A stretch of DNA of 32,061 bases, from positions 4,707 to 36,767 of the forward strand of contig MESD01000100.1 in the NCBI GenBank assembly GCA_001770815.1. The letters run 5' to 3'. The position numbers were made by a program, and so were the translations under genes. Source of the stretch: Burkholderiales bacterium RIFCSPHIGHO2_12_FULL_69_20 (GTDB lineage: Bacteria > Pseudomonadota > Gammaproteobacteria > Burkholderiales > Burkholderiaceae_C). The stretch's first letter is position 1. Every line of letters starts with the position of its first letter. Positions 1 to 7,066 of this stretch are shown in pieces. The notes under the pieces are model-generated. The model was not told where the DNA came from. It searched no databases and worked only from the letters and a program-made list of their open reading frames with translations.

Positions 1-2
1 GC

Positions 3-794
3 GTGTGGACGCTGGCCGCCGAGGACGAGCTGAGCCTCGGCCGCAAGCCATGGCAGAACCTGGGCAAGACGGTGGCCGAGATGTCCGAGCCGAGCTTCCT
101 GAGGATCTGGTTCGGCGACACGAACCTGCAGGTGCGCAACGCCGAAGGCCGTGTGCTGCGGATCGAGGATCAACGCGCCACCGAAGTGCGCTACCTTCAG
201 GGCGTCGGCCGAGCCTTGTGGACCACGCTGCGCATCGCCACGCTGGGCACGGTGCTGGCCGCGCTGATCGCGCTCCCGCTGGGCCTGCTGGCAGCGCGCA
301 ACTTGCAGGCACCACGGGCGTTCTCGTGGGGTGCCAAGGGCGTCCTGGACGCGCTGCGATCCATCCACACACTGGTGTTCGGCTTGTTCTTTGTCGGCAT
401 CGTCGGGCTGGGCGCCACGGCCGGCATCCTGGCGGTGGCCGCGCACTCGGCCGGCACCCTGGGCAAGTTGCTCGCCGAGTCCATCGAGTCGCTGGACATG
501 CAGCCAGTGGACGCCGTGAGGGCCACCGGTGCCACGGCGGGCCAGGTGTTCTTCCTGGGCGTCTGGCCCGCGGTGCTGCCGCAGTTCGTATCGCAGGCCC
601 TGTACGTGTGGGAGTTCAACATCCGTGACTCGACCATCCTGGGCCTGGTGGGCGCGGGCGGACTGGGCCTGCTGCTCTCCGAGGCGATGAGCCTGTTCCA
701 GTGGGGCCGTCTGGCCACGCTGCTGCTGGGCATCGTGCTGATGGTCACGGCCTTCGATGCGTTGAGCCGGGCCGTGCGAGGAAGGCTGGTGTGA
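3..794 (+). CDS. phnE: Phosphonate-type ABC transporter permease PhnE (5' end outside window)
   Basis: Inner-membrane permease of a phosphonate/phosphite ABC importer. At least five hydrophobic segments are visible from about residue 70 onward. The permease coupling loop is seen in 'ESLDMQPVDAVRATGAT' followed by 'GVWPAVLPQF', typical of the PhnE branch of binding-protein-dependent permeases. 'RDSTILGLVGAGGLG' near the C-terminus is also a PhnE hallmark. The frame is open to the window edge, so the GTG at position 3 is probably internal and the true start lies upstream. A PhnD-like binding protein would be expected upstream. The ATPase gene follows 32 bp downstream on the same strand. Substrate (phosphonate, phosphite or another phosphorus compound) cannot be decided from this sequence. 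Confidence 0.9.
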   Translation: MWTLAAEDELSLGRKPWQNLGKTVAEMSEPSFLRIWFGDTNLQVRNAEGRVLRIEDQRATEVRYLQGVGRALWTTLRIATLGTVLAALIALPLGLLAARNLQAPRAFSWGAKGVLDALRSIHTLVFGLFFVGIVGLGATAGILAVAAHSAGTLGKLLAESIESLDMQPVDAVRATGATAGQVFFLGVWPAVLPQFVSQALYVWEFNIRDSTILGLVGAGGLGLLLSEAMSLFQWGRLATLLLGIVLMVTAFDALSRAVRGRLV

Positions 795-826
795 GCCAGC
801 GCGTGTGTGATGAAGGAGCTGTGGCC

Positions 827-1585
827 ATGAACGCCGTCATCGAAGCCCAGGGATTGCAGGTCAGCGTGGGTCAGCATTTGCTCCTGCGGGACATCGGCTT
901 GCGCATCACCGCAGGCGAGCGCGTCGCGCTGGTCGGCCACAACGGCGCGGGCAAGTCCACGCTGTTGCGCGCCCTGACCGGCTTGAACGGGCAGGGCTGT
1001 GTCACGAGGGGCAGTCTCCGTGTGCTCGGCACCGAAGTTGCGATCGCCGGGCACGCCGAAGGAGGCAGGCTGCTGCGAAGTCTGCGAGCGCGAGTCGGCC
1101 AGGTGCACCAGGGATTGCACTTGGTGGGGCGCCTGAGCGCCCTGGACAATGTCTTGATCGGTGGTGCCGGTCGTCACAGCGCCAGCTGGACCTGGCTGCG
1201 GCGCTGGCCTGCATCGGAACGCCAGGCCGCCCAGGCCGCCCTGGCGCGCGTGGGCCTTGGCGGTGCCGATCACCGGCGCACGGACACCTTGTCCGGCGGT
1301 GAACGCCAGAAGGTGGCCATCGCTCGTGCGCTGCATCAGGGCGCGCCATTGCTGTTGGCGGATGAACCCACCGCCAGTCTCGACTCGGAGGCTGCCGACG
1401 AGGTGGTCGGCCTGCTGTCTGCTGTCACGTCCGAGCACCCTGTGACATTGGTTTGCGTGGTGCACGACCTGGAACTCTTACCCCGGCTGGCGGACCGTGC
1501 CATCGCGCTGCGGCGCGGCAGGGTGGTGGCCGATGTGGCCGTCGATGCCCATACCCCAGCCCAACTGCGAGGAGTTCTCAAGTGA
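827..1585 (+). CDS. phnC: Phosphonate-type ABC transporter ATP-binding protein PhnC
   Basis: Cytoplasmic ATPase that powers the PhnE permease; 252 residues, the usual family length. Walker A GHNGAGKST is at residues 37-45, the Q-loop near Q95, signature LSGGE at 155-159, Walker B LLLADE at 175-180, D-loop SLD at 184-186, and an H-loop in CVVHD. The frame is open further upstream, but the ATG at 827 is chosen because GAAGGAG lies 8-14 bases before it and the protein then starts just before the first beta strand of the nucleotide-binding domain. The stop overlaps the GTG start of the next gene by four bases (GTGA), so the two are translationally coupled. Confidence 0.9.
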   Translation: MNAVIEAQGLQVSVGQHLLLRDIGLRITAGERVALVGHNGAGKSTLLRALTGLNGQGCVTRGSLRVLGTEVAIAGHAEGGRLLRSLRARVGQVHQGLHLVGRLSALDNVLIGGAGRHSASWTWLRRWPASERQAAQAALARVGLGGADHRRTDTLSGGERQKVAIARALHQGAPLLLADEPTASLDSEAADEVVGLLSAVTSEHPVTLVCVVHDLELLPRLADRAIALRRGRVVADVAVDAHTPAQLRGVLK

Positions 1586-2598
1586 CCGCTGCCAGCACCG
1601 CACCCGGCACCGCCACGGTCTCGCCTGCGGACGAGACCCGGGGCCGCGTCTGCCCGCTGCGTTACCGCTACGGCCCGGCTGCTATTGCGCAGGCCGATAC
1701 CCGGGTCACCGACACGCTCTATGTCGTGGGCGGGCTGTACGGCAACCGGCCTGCACTGGACGCCATCGAGATGATGGCGCGCACCGATCGCCCAGCAGGC
1801 GCGCCACCCCCTGTCCTGTGCTTCAACGGCGACTTCAACTGGTTCAACATCGAAGACCAAGCCTTTGCGGACATCAACCTGCGCGTGCTGGCCAACGACG
1901 CCATCCTCGGCAATGTCGAAGCGGAGCTCGACTCCCCGGCCGACGACGCAGGTTGCGGTTGTGCCTACCCGGCTAGCGTGGACGCGGGCGTCGTCGAACG
2001 GTCGAACCGGATTCATGCCCGCCTCAAGATCACGGCACGGCGCCACGCCAAACTGCTCGAGCGCATTGCAAGGCTGCCGATGTTGGCGCGCTACCTTGTC
2101 GGCGACTGTCGGATTGGCGTGGTGCACGGCGACGCCGAGTCCCTGGCCGGCTGGCGCTTCGACGTGGACGCACTCGACGACCCTGCACAAGACGCCTGGC
2201 GCGACAGGATGTTCGAGGTCGCCGCTGTCGACCTCTACGCCAGCACGCACACCTGCCTGCCGGCACTGCGCCGGATTCAGCGGCCCTCCGGTCGGAGCGG
2301 CGGCATCGTCAACAACGGCGCGGCCGGCATGCCCAACTTCAAGGGCGACCTGACCGGACTCTGCACCCGCATTGCCACCACGCCGTCGCCACATCCAGCA
2401 CTGCATGAAATCCAGTTGGGCAGCGCCTGGGTCGCCCTGCTACCGGTGCACTTCGACACGCTGCGCTGGCAGCAGGAGTTCCTGGCGCAATGGCCGCCAG
2501 GATCGCACGCCTGGCTCTCGTATTTCGAACGCATCACCCGCGGACCGAGCTTCTCGCCACGACAGGCCCTGTCACCAGGGCGTCCCGACAGGCGGTGA
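1582..2598 (+). CDS. Metallophosphoesterase-like protein with altered metal site
   Basis: 338 residues from a GTG overlapping the phnC stop, with GAGGAG about eight bases upstream. The fold can be followed by the order of calcineurin-type phosphoesterase blocks: GGLYGN at 50-55 (usual GDxHGN), NGD at 82-84 (usual GD), GNVE at 110-113 (usual GNHD/E), VVHGD at 180-184, and THTCLP at 222-227 (usual GHTHxP). Thus the first Asp and His ligands are Gly and Tyr, the GNH His is Val, and the last His is Cys. GD84, N111, H182 and H223 remain. Known family members hydrolyse phosphoesters with two metal ions; here either a changed metal site or a non-catalytic role is possible. Position in the phn operon suggests a role with the imported phosphorus compound, which is inference. 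Confidence 0.7.
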   Translation: MTAASTAPGTATVSPADETRGRVCPLRYRYGPAAIAQADTRVTDTLYVVGGLYGNRPALDAIEMMARTDRPAGAPPPVLCFNGDFNWFNIEDQAFADINLRVLANDAILGNVEAELDSPADDAGCGCAYPASVDAGVVERSNRIHARLKITARRHAKLLERIARLPMLARYLVGDCRIGVVHGDAESLAGWRFDVDALDDPAQDAWRDRMFEVAAVDLYASTHTCLPALRRIQRPSGRSGGIVNNGAAGMPNFKGDLTGLCTRIATTPSPHPALHEIQLGSAWVALLPVHFDTLRWQQEFLAQWPPGSHAWLSYFERITRGPSFSPRQALSPGRPDRR

Positions 2599-2617
2599 AT
2601 GGGCGGAATGTCGGCGC

Positions 2618-3013
2618 GTGGAACTTCGCTCTGCGCCCGCGCTGCACGTCGCATGCCTTTGCGCGGCCTGGTGCCGACTGTGCGACGCCTATGCATCTGT
2701 GCTGAAGTCGGTCACGGGTGTCCTCGTGCTCGAGGGCCTGCCGCTGCGAGTGCACTGGATCGACATCGAAGACGACGCCGACCTGGTCGGCGACCTCGAC
2801 GTGGAGACGTTTCCGACCATCGTCATTGCCGCCGGGCCACAGGTGCTGTTCGCGGGGGCAGTGACGCCCCAGCCCGAGACCTTGAGGCGACTCCTGAAAA
2901 CCAAGCTTTCCGCCCTCCAGGAAGGTGCTCCACATCCAATCGCCTCGTCCGAAGCACTGGCCTTTGCAGCCCGACTCGCAGAGCTTCCAGGTTCGGACGG
3001 CCTGGGCGGTTGA
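2618..3013 (+). CDS. Thioredoxin-fold protein with CRLC motif
   Basis: About 131 residues, predicted cytoplasmic because no signal peptide is seen. The AAWCRLC motif (Cys19 and Cys22 counted from the chosen start), a following WIDIEDDADLVGDLDVETFPT segment with the cis-Pro-like 'FPT', and a strand with 'VLFAGAVTP' fit a thioredoxin fold. The frame is open well upstream through the preceding gene, so the start is uncertain; GTG at 2618 is chosen because it is 19 bases after the preceding stop and begins directly at the first strand. No strong ribosome binding site is visible (GGGCGGA about ten bases upstream). Likely the last gene of the phn-type operon. Function as a thiol-disulfide reductase is inferred from the motif. 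Confidence 0.65.
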   Translation: MELRSAPALHVACLCAAWCRLCDAYASVLKSVTGVLVLEGLPLRVHWIDIEDDADLVGDLDVETFPTIVIAAGPQVLFAGAVTPQPETLRRLLKTKLSALQEGAPHPIASSEALAFAARLAELPGSDGLGG

Positions 3014-3050
3014 CGCCGTCGGGCGGCGCCTCGTGAGGGTACAGCGCCCG

Positions 3051-3503
3051 TTACGGCGCAACAGCCGCCGCCGCCAAACCGGCGACCGCCTTGGCCAGAT
3101 TGGCCGCAGCTGCACAGGCCGGCACCTCGTGCCGTCGGGCCAGATAGGCTGTGTCGTTGTAGCCCAACCAGACTTGCGCCGAGGCGTCCTCCCACACCAG
3201 CGCCTTCAAGGGCAAGTCGATGCCCACCGTCTGGGCGCATTCGATGAACGGCGTCCCTCCCTGTGGATTGCCGAAGATCAGCAACTCGGTGGGGCGAATG
3301 GCCTTGCCCACCTTGGCCGCGCCGCCAGCATGATCAACGCGGGCGAATACGGTCAGACCACGCTCCTTGACGATCGCCTCCAGGCGGTTCATGGTGCTCT
3401 GCGCACTGTGCGGACTCTTCAGCGCGATCAGTCCATCGGCAGCGCTGACCATGAGCGGCGCGCACAGGAGGCAGAGGGCGGAAAGCAGGCGTCGTGAATC
3501 CAT
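3051..3503 (-). CDS. DUF302 family exported protein
   Basis: 150 residues with a signal peptide (residues 1 to about 21, ending VSA-A). The mature part follows the DUF302 pattern: N-terminal strand, 'LEAIVKERGLTVFARVDHAGGA', 'PTELLIFGNPQGGTPFIEC' and 'DLPLKALVWEDASAQVWLGYND'. DUF302 proteins are small, often periplasmic, and of unknown function; they are frequent in metal and sulfur stress loci. An ATG four codons upstream (3515) is possible, but GGAGA lies correctly only before the ATG at 3503. It is the third gene behind the exported thioredoxin and CcdA-like genes, 93 bp after the latter, and converges with the phn-type operon. Confidence 0.85.
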   Translation of the reverse strand: MDSRRLLSALCLLCAPLMVSAADGLIALKSPHSAQSTMNRLEAIVKERGLTVFARVDHAGGAAKVGKAIRPTELLIFGNPQGGTPFIECAQTVGIDLPLKALVWEDASAQVWLGYNDTAYLARRHEVPACAAAANLAKAVAGLAAAAVAP

Positions 3504-3596
3504 AGCGTTCTCCATTGGTAGGTCTCATTGAACGAAATCGTCCGGCCGGCATGCGCCGCCGGCACCAGGTGCAGATTGACCACGTCTGCACCCAAG

Positions 3597-4331
3597 TCAG
3601 ATACCGACCGTGAGGTTGACCCAGGCGTCCGGCAGCCACTGCAGCACGCGCGCCTCCAGCCACTTGTCGCCGCCAGTCAGGATGGCAACGCCCATGGCGC
3701 CCAGCAGCACGGCAAAGACATGGCGCACGCGTTCGATACGCGACATCACCCAGTCACGCACGGCGAAAAACCCCCGACGCGACGCATAAGCTACGGCCAC
3801 CAGCGGGATCGCCGCACCCAGGCCGAAGATGCCGAGCACGAGCCCGCCGCGCGCAACGCCGCCTTCGCTGGCCACCAGCGTCAAGGCCGATCCCAGCAGC
3901 GGCCCGGAGCACGGGCTCCACACCAGCCCCAGCACACCGCCCAGCAGCAGCGCACCGACGACAGAGCCCCCATCGAGCTTGGACGATGCCGCGTTGGCGG
4001 TGCTGGCAATCGGCAGCATCCAGCGCGTGAAGCGTTCGCCCAGGGCCGGGACCAGCATCACCAAAGCGAAGGCGATCAGCATCGCCGCGCCCGCGGTGCG
4101 CACGGTGTCGGCATCGATGCCCAGTGCCGGACCCAGGGCGCCGAGCACCATCCCGATGGCCGCGAACGACACGATCATGCCGGCGCCCATCGCCACCGGT
4201 GCGAAGCGGTTGCCCTGCAGCGCGCCGCCCAGCACCAGCGGCAGCAGGGGGAACACGCAGGGCGACAACGTGGTCAGCCCGCCCGCGGCCAGGCTCAAGC
4301 TCAACTGCGGCAACGACAGTGCGACCGTCAT
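3597..4331 (-). CDS. ccdA: CcdA/DsbD-gamma-like transmembrane thiol reductant transporter
   Basis: 244 residues with about six membrane segments. The two halves each carry the conserved cysteine motif of the CcdA/DsbD transmembrane domain: LSPCVFPLLP (Cys25) and WSPCSGPLLG (Cys141). Such proteins pass reducing equivalents from cytoplasmic thioredoxin across the inner membrane to periplasmic thiol proteins, for cytochrome c maturation or protection of exported thiols. The gene starts 12 bp after an exported thioredoxin gene, which is the obvious periplasmic partner. No cytochrome c maturation genes are nearby, so a stress-type periplasmic reduction pathway is more likely than haem attachment; this is inference from context. 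Confidence 0.88.
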   Translation of the reverse strand: MTVALSLPQLSLSLAAGGLTTLSPCVFPLLPLVLGGALQGNRFAPVAMGAGMIVSFAAIGMVLGALGPALGIDADTVRTAGAAMLIAFALVMLVPALGERFTRWMLPIASTANAASSKLDGGSVVGALLLGGVLGLVWSPCSGPLLGSALTLVASEGGVARGGLVLGIFGLGAAIPLVAVAYASRRGFFAVRDWVMSRIERVRHVFAVLLGAMGVAILTGGDKWLEARVLQWLPDAWVNLTVGI

Positions 4332-4343
4332 GCGCGGCTACGA

Positions 4344-4724
4344 TCAGAGCGCGCTTTTCAGCGCCGCGCGAATGCCGTCGGCGCTGGTGTCACCGATCAG
4401 GCGGGCGGCCTCCTTCGTTCCCTTGAGCACGACGAAGGTCGACTGCGAGTTGATCTTGAAGCGGCGCTTCAGGTTTTTCTCGGTGTCGTAGTTGGCGACG
4501 AGCACGGTCAGGTCCAGGCCCTTCTCGGCCTTCAGTGACTGCAGCACCTTGTCCTGCGCACGGCAGGTTGGGCACCAGTCGGCGTGGAAGAACAGGGCCA
4601 CCGGCTGCCCGGCCTTCTCGGCCGCGGCGAGTGCGTTCGCCGTGTAGGGTTTGGTGTCGAGCGCGTGGGCCATCGAGGCGCCGACGACGAGAAGGGTGGA
4701 GACGATGACTCGGGCGAATTCCAT
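4344..4724 (-). CDS. Exported thioredoxin-like protein (WCPTC)
   Basis: 126 residues. A signal peptide covers residues 1-21 (cleavage expected after AHA). The mature thioredoxin fold has the redox motif DWCPTC (Cys51, Cys54), then 'LTVLVANYDTEKNLKRRFKINSQSTFVVLKG', where the usual cis-Pro region reads 'STF' instead of 'TPT', and a C-terminal helix. Predicted periplasmic disulfide reductase fed by the CcdA-like protein encoded 12 bp downstream. The frame is open upstream, but the ATG at 4724 gives a clean signal peptide and lies about 50 bases downstream of a divergent ECF-type promoter. No strong Shine-Dalgarno is seen. Confidence 0.85.
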   Translation of the reverse strand: MEFARVIVSTLLVVGASMAHALDTKPYTANALAAAEKAGQPVALFFHADWCPTCRAQDKVLQSLKAEKGLDLTVLVANYDTEKNLKRRFKINSQSTFVVLKGTKEAARLIGDTSADGIRAALKSAL

Positions 4725-4775
4725 GCGGCGGACTTTCGGGGGTGGCAATTGAGGAACTGGCGGCACACCGCTGAT

Positions 4776-4801
4776 TTCGTACCAGTCGCTGGTTCGGTTA
4801 C
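4776..4801 (-). promoter_or_regulatory. ECF-sigma-type promoter for the thioredoxin/ccdA/DUF302 operon
   Basis: Reading the minus strand, GTAACC (4801-4796) is followed by exactly 16 bases and CGAA (4779-4776). This is the form I recall for Caulobacter sigma-F promoters (GTAACC-N16-CGAA). The -10 element lies 52 bases before the ATG at 4724. It is the mirror of the promoter at 4832-4857; the two -35 elements form a perfect 10-base inverted repeat (CGGTTACATC / GATGTAACCG). Confidence 0.75.
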
Positions 4802-4831
4802 ATCGGCGCCGAACTTCCTTTCTGCGGTGAT

Positions 4832-4857
4832 GTAACCGAGGTGCCGCCCGCGACGAA
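4832..4857 (+). promoter_or_regulatory. ECF-sigma-type promoter for nrsF-like gene
   Basis: GTAACC (4832-4837), 16 bases, CGAA (4854-4857), about 70 bases before the GTG start of the NrsF-type gene. Same spacing and elements as the divergent site at 4776-4801. Autoregulation of an anti-sigma gene by its own sigma factor would be normal for this family. No other promoter-like sequence was recognised in the 200 bp between the two genes. Confidence 0.75.
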
Positions 4858-4926
4858 CTCGCATGCACGGGGTGATGGCATCCCAAGTCATGGCCATCCT
4901 TCGATTCTTTGCCGCCAGGAGCACCA

Positions 4927-5562
4927 GTGAGGACCGAGCGGTTCATCGAATTTCTGGCCTGCCAGGCAGGGCCGGCGCCACGTCGAGTGGTGGCCACCCG
5001 CCTGGGCACGGCCATCACGGTCGGCCTGCTGGCCAGTGCAGTGATGGCCGTGCGCACCCTTGGATTGAACCCCGGGCTTGCGGATGGTGGCGTTGGCTTG
5101 ACCATCAAGCTGACCTACGTGCTCGCGATGGTGGCTGCCGCCACTTGGTTTGCCGCCCGCATGTCGCGCCCCGCGATGCACTGGGGTCGGCCAGTTCTGG
5201 CCTTGGCTCTGGTGGTTTTCTGCATGGCCGCGCTCGCCGTCGTCGCTTCCACGATCGAACCGGAAAGCCTGCGTATCGGGCGGCTACTCGGCCGCACATG
5301 GGTATCCTGTCCCTGGCTGGTGGCCTTGCTTTCGGCCCCGGCGCTCATCGCCGCGCTGTGGGCCATGCGCGGGCTGGCGCCGACGCACCTGCACCTCGGC
5401 GGCTTTGCCGCAGGCCTGCTGGCGGGGGCCGTCGGCACCCTGGGGTACACCTTGCACTGCCCTGAGCTGACGCCGGAATTCGTACTGGTCTGGTACACGC
5501 TCGGGATGCTGACCACAGCAGGTGTCGGTGCGGTTCTCGGGCCCCATGCATTGCGCTGGTAG
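4927..5562 (+). CDS. nrsF: NrsF-type (DUF1109) anti-sigma-like membrane protein
   Basis: 211 residues, six predicted membrane helices and no soluble domain beyond a short N-terminal segment (VRTERFIEFLACQAG). Length, topology and conserved 'HLHLGGFAAGLLAGAVGTLGYTLHCPE' region match DUF1109/NrsF, the membrane proteins that hold SigF-type ECF sigma factors inactive until metal or oxidant stress. The GTG at 4927 is preferred over an upstream TTG (4909) because AGGAG lies five bases before it. Cysteines at 'LACQAG' and 'LHCPE' could sense thiol state; this is speculation. The cognate sigma gene, usually adjacent, is absent: the divergent neighbour is a thioredoxin gene. Confidence 0.8.
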   Translation: MRTERFIEFLACQAGPAPRRVVATRLGTAITVGLLASAVMAVRTLGLNPGLADGGVGLTIKLTYVLAMVAAATWFAARMSRPAMHWGRPVLALALVVFCMAALAVVASTIEPESLRIGRLLGRTWVSCPWLVALLSAPALIAALWAMRGLAPTHLHLGGFAAGLLAGAVGTLGYTLHCPELTPEFVLVWYTLGMLTTAGVGAVLGPHALRW

Positions 5563-5605
5563 CGGCTCGGCGATATCGCGTCGCCAATGACGGTAACGGT
5601 CAGGC

Positions 5606-6313
5606 TCACAGGCCGCGCCGCACAGCCGCGGCCTCCAAGGCGTCGAGGTCGGCGGCCCAGTCGATCGGCATGTGGCTCAACATCTCGAGCCGGTGGTCGC
5701 GAAGGGCAGCGCCCATGTCGGGTCGCCGGGCCAGGCGCTGATCACGCCGGAACATCAGCGCTTCGATCAGCGGGCGGTACAGGTGCACGAACGCGGTGAG
5801 CCAGCGGCACGAATGTGCATGGCCTTGCACCGCATCCAGTGCAAACCGGTCGACGAAGGACAGCGTCGTCGCAGCATCGAACCAGTGGCCGTCGGTGACC
5901 CACCGGTTGACGGTGAACAGGCTCACGGGCAGGCCACGCGCATCGAGCGAGATCGCGAACAGATGCGTCGGTGCGGTCCGCACCCATCGTGGTTGGCCCG
6001 GCCGCAGGTACCGTCGCTGCCCCGATGCGGTGGCGTGCCAGAACAGGTGCAGGTGGCCGTGTTCCTGGCCGCCGTCGCGATGGGCGTGGTAGTAGAACTG
6101 CGAGCCGTGCCGGAAATCGACCACGTCGTCGGGCGGATAGTGCTCGAACTCGACGACCGGCCGCCCTTCGATCCAGCTCTGCAGCAGCGACCCCGAGGCT
6201 TGCGCGGCCTGACTGAACGCGGCCACGCTGTCGCGCGCCTGCCGCAGGTCGGCGGCAAACACCTCGTCGGACGCCTGCCGCCAGCGGCGTCGCAGCAAGG
6301 GATGGGCACTCAT
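5606..6313 (-). CDS. Conserved His-rich protein of bufferin-like operon (possibly DUF6969)
   Basis: 235 residues, no signal peptide or membrane segment. The central stretch is unusually rich in His and aromatic residues: 'GSQFYYHAHRDGG' followed by EHGHLHLFWHA, suggesting a metal site. A distal helical region ends with 'LEMLSHMPIDWAADLDALE'. I recall similar sequences under the label DUF6969 but cannot verify this. It is the last gene of the minus-strand operon, 79 bp after the second Cys-rich peptide gene, so it could modify, bind or sense the product. ATG at 6313 is used; a TTG at 6325 is in frame, and neither has a good Shine-Dalgarno. Converges with the nrsF-like gene. Confidence 0.75.
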   Translation of the reverse strand: MSAHPLLRRRWRQASDEVFAADLRQARDSVAAFSQAAQASGSLLQSWIEGRPVVEFEHYPPDDVVDFRHGSQFYYHAHRDGGQEHGHLHLFWHATASGQRRYLRPGQPRWVRTAPTHLFAISLDARGLPVSLFTVNRWVTDGHWFDAATTLSFVDRFALDAVQGHAHSCRWLTAFVHLYRPLIEALMFRRDQRLARRPDMGAALRDHRLEMLSHMPIDWAADLDALEAAAVRRGL

Positions 6314-6392
6314 CGCGGGGTGCAAGTGATATACGGGACGGCCTCGGCTTCGACGATCAGGTCAAACGCCGAGACGCCGGACCCGGACGCGC

Positions 6393-6590
6393 CTACTTCT
6401 TCTTCGCGCCGCAGGCCCCGCACTTGCCCTTGCAAGCGCCGCACTTGCCTTTGCACGCGCCGCAGGCCTGCGCCGAGGCGCCGGCCCCGCACTTCTTGGC
6501 GCCACACATCATGGCGCAGCCGCCCAGGGCAGCGGCGGTGACGACGGCGGAGGCCAGCGTACGGGCCAGGGACGACGAGAGTGAGTTCAT
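6393..6590 (-). CDS. Cys-rich exported RiPP precursor-like peptide A
   Basis: 65 residues with nine cysteines (25, 29, 34, 43, 46, 50, 53, 57, 60). Residues 1-24 form a signal sequence; LGGC could be a weak lipobox. The C-terminal third is a seven-residue repeat of the form CGACKGK, ending in KKK. ATG at 6590 has AAGGA eight bases upstream. Residues 12-22 (LASAVVTAAAL) are identical to the neighbouring paralogue. Such Cys-repeat peptides next to DUF692 enzymes resemble HvfA-type and bufferin precursors, whose cysteines are converted to metal-binding heterocycles. Modification here is inferred from the company it keeps. It may instead be an unmodified metallothionein-like periplasmic peptide. 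Confidence 0.8.
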   Translation of the reverse strand: MNSLSSSLARTLASAVVTAAALGGCAMMCGAKKCGAGASAQACGACKGKCGACKGKCGACGAKKK

Positions 6591-6624
6591 GGTGGGTGTC
6601 CTTCAGATTGCAATGGACAAGGGA

Positions 6625-6903
6625 TCACTTCTTGGCGCCGCAGGCGCCACACTTGGCCTTGGCGGCACCGCACTTGGCGCCACATTTCGCGCCGCACTTC
6701 GCCTTGGCCTTCGTCGTGTGTTTGGCGCCGCTTGCGGCGCAGGCGCCACCCTTGGCTCCGCACGCGCCGCACTTGGCGGCCATCTTCTTCGGGCCGCACT
6801 TGGCACCCGCACAGGTGGCGGCCATCACGTTGCCGCTGAGGGCAGCAGCCGTCACGACGGCCGAGGCCAGGGCTTTGGTCAGGTGGGATGAAAGCTTGTT
6901 CAT
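6625..6903 (-). CDS. Cys-rich exported RiPP precursor-like peptide B
   Basis: 92 residues with ten cysteines (31, 36, 45, 48, 55, 70, 74, 78, 85, 88). Signal peptide cleavage is expected after VMA (residue 28). The mature part consists of Ala/Lys/Gly/Cys only, in repeating KCGA units, with C-terminal KCGACGAKK shared with the end of peptide A. ATG at 6903 has GGAGA a few bases upstream; the frame is open further but upstream residues do not look coding. It precedes peptide A by 34 bp and follows the DoxX gene after 163 bp. Likely a duplicated precursor pair served by the DUF692 enzyme encoded upstream; the substrate assignment is inference. Confidence 0.8.
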   Translation of the reverse strand: MNKLSSHLTKALASAVVTAAALSGNVMAATCAGAKCGPKKMAAKCGACGAKGGACAASGAKHTTKAKAKCGAKCGAKCGAAKAKCGACGAKK

Positions 6904-7066
6904 GGAGATCTCCGGTGTATGGAGCAGGTCGAGGGGAAGGCAAGGAACCTCACCGTGCGAGTGCAACGGTGTGTGGGCATGCTCGGGAACGCGCGCGCGG
7001 TCCTTGACATGGAGGGGTGCCCGCGCGTGCATTGCGCGCGACGGCGGGCGGTGGGGCGACCTGCGG

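Noticed and set aside
197..1465. Long minus-strand open frame (422 codons) opposite phnE/phnC
   Set aside because: Antisense shadow of GC-rich codons; low-complexity Arg/Ser/Ala protein with no motif, while phnE and phnC are clear.
4796..4838. 10-base inverted repeat as a repressor operator
   Set aside because: Each arm is the -35 box of a divergent promoter with a matching CGAA at 16 bases, which explains it better; a second role is not excluded.
7018..7048. GC-rich imperfect hairpin between DoxX and peptide B
   Set aside because: No T-run and no clear loop stability advantage in such GC-rich DNA; not called a terminator.
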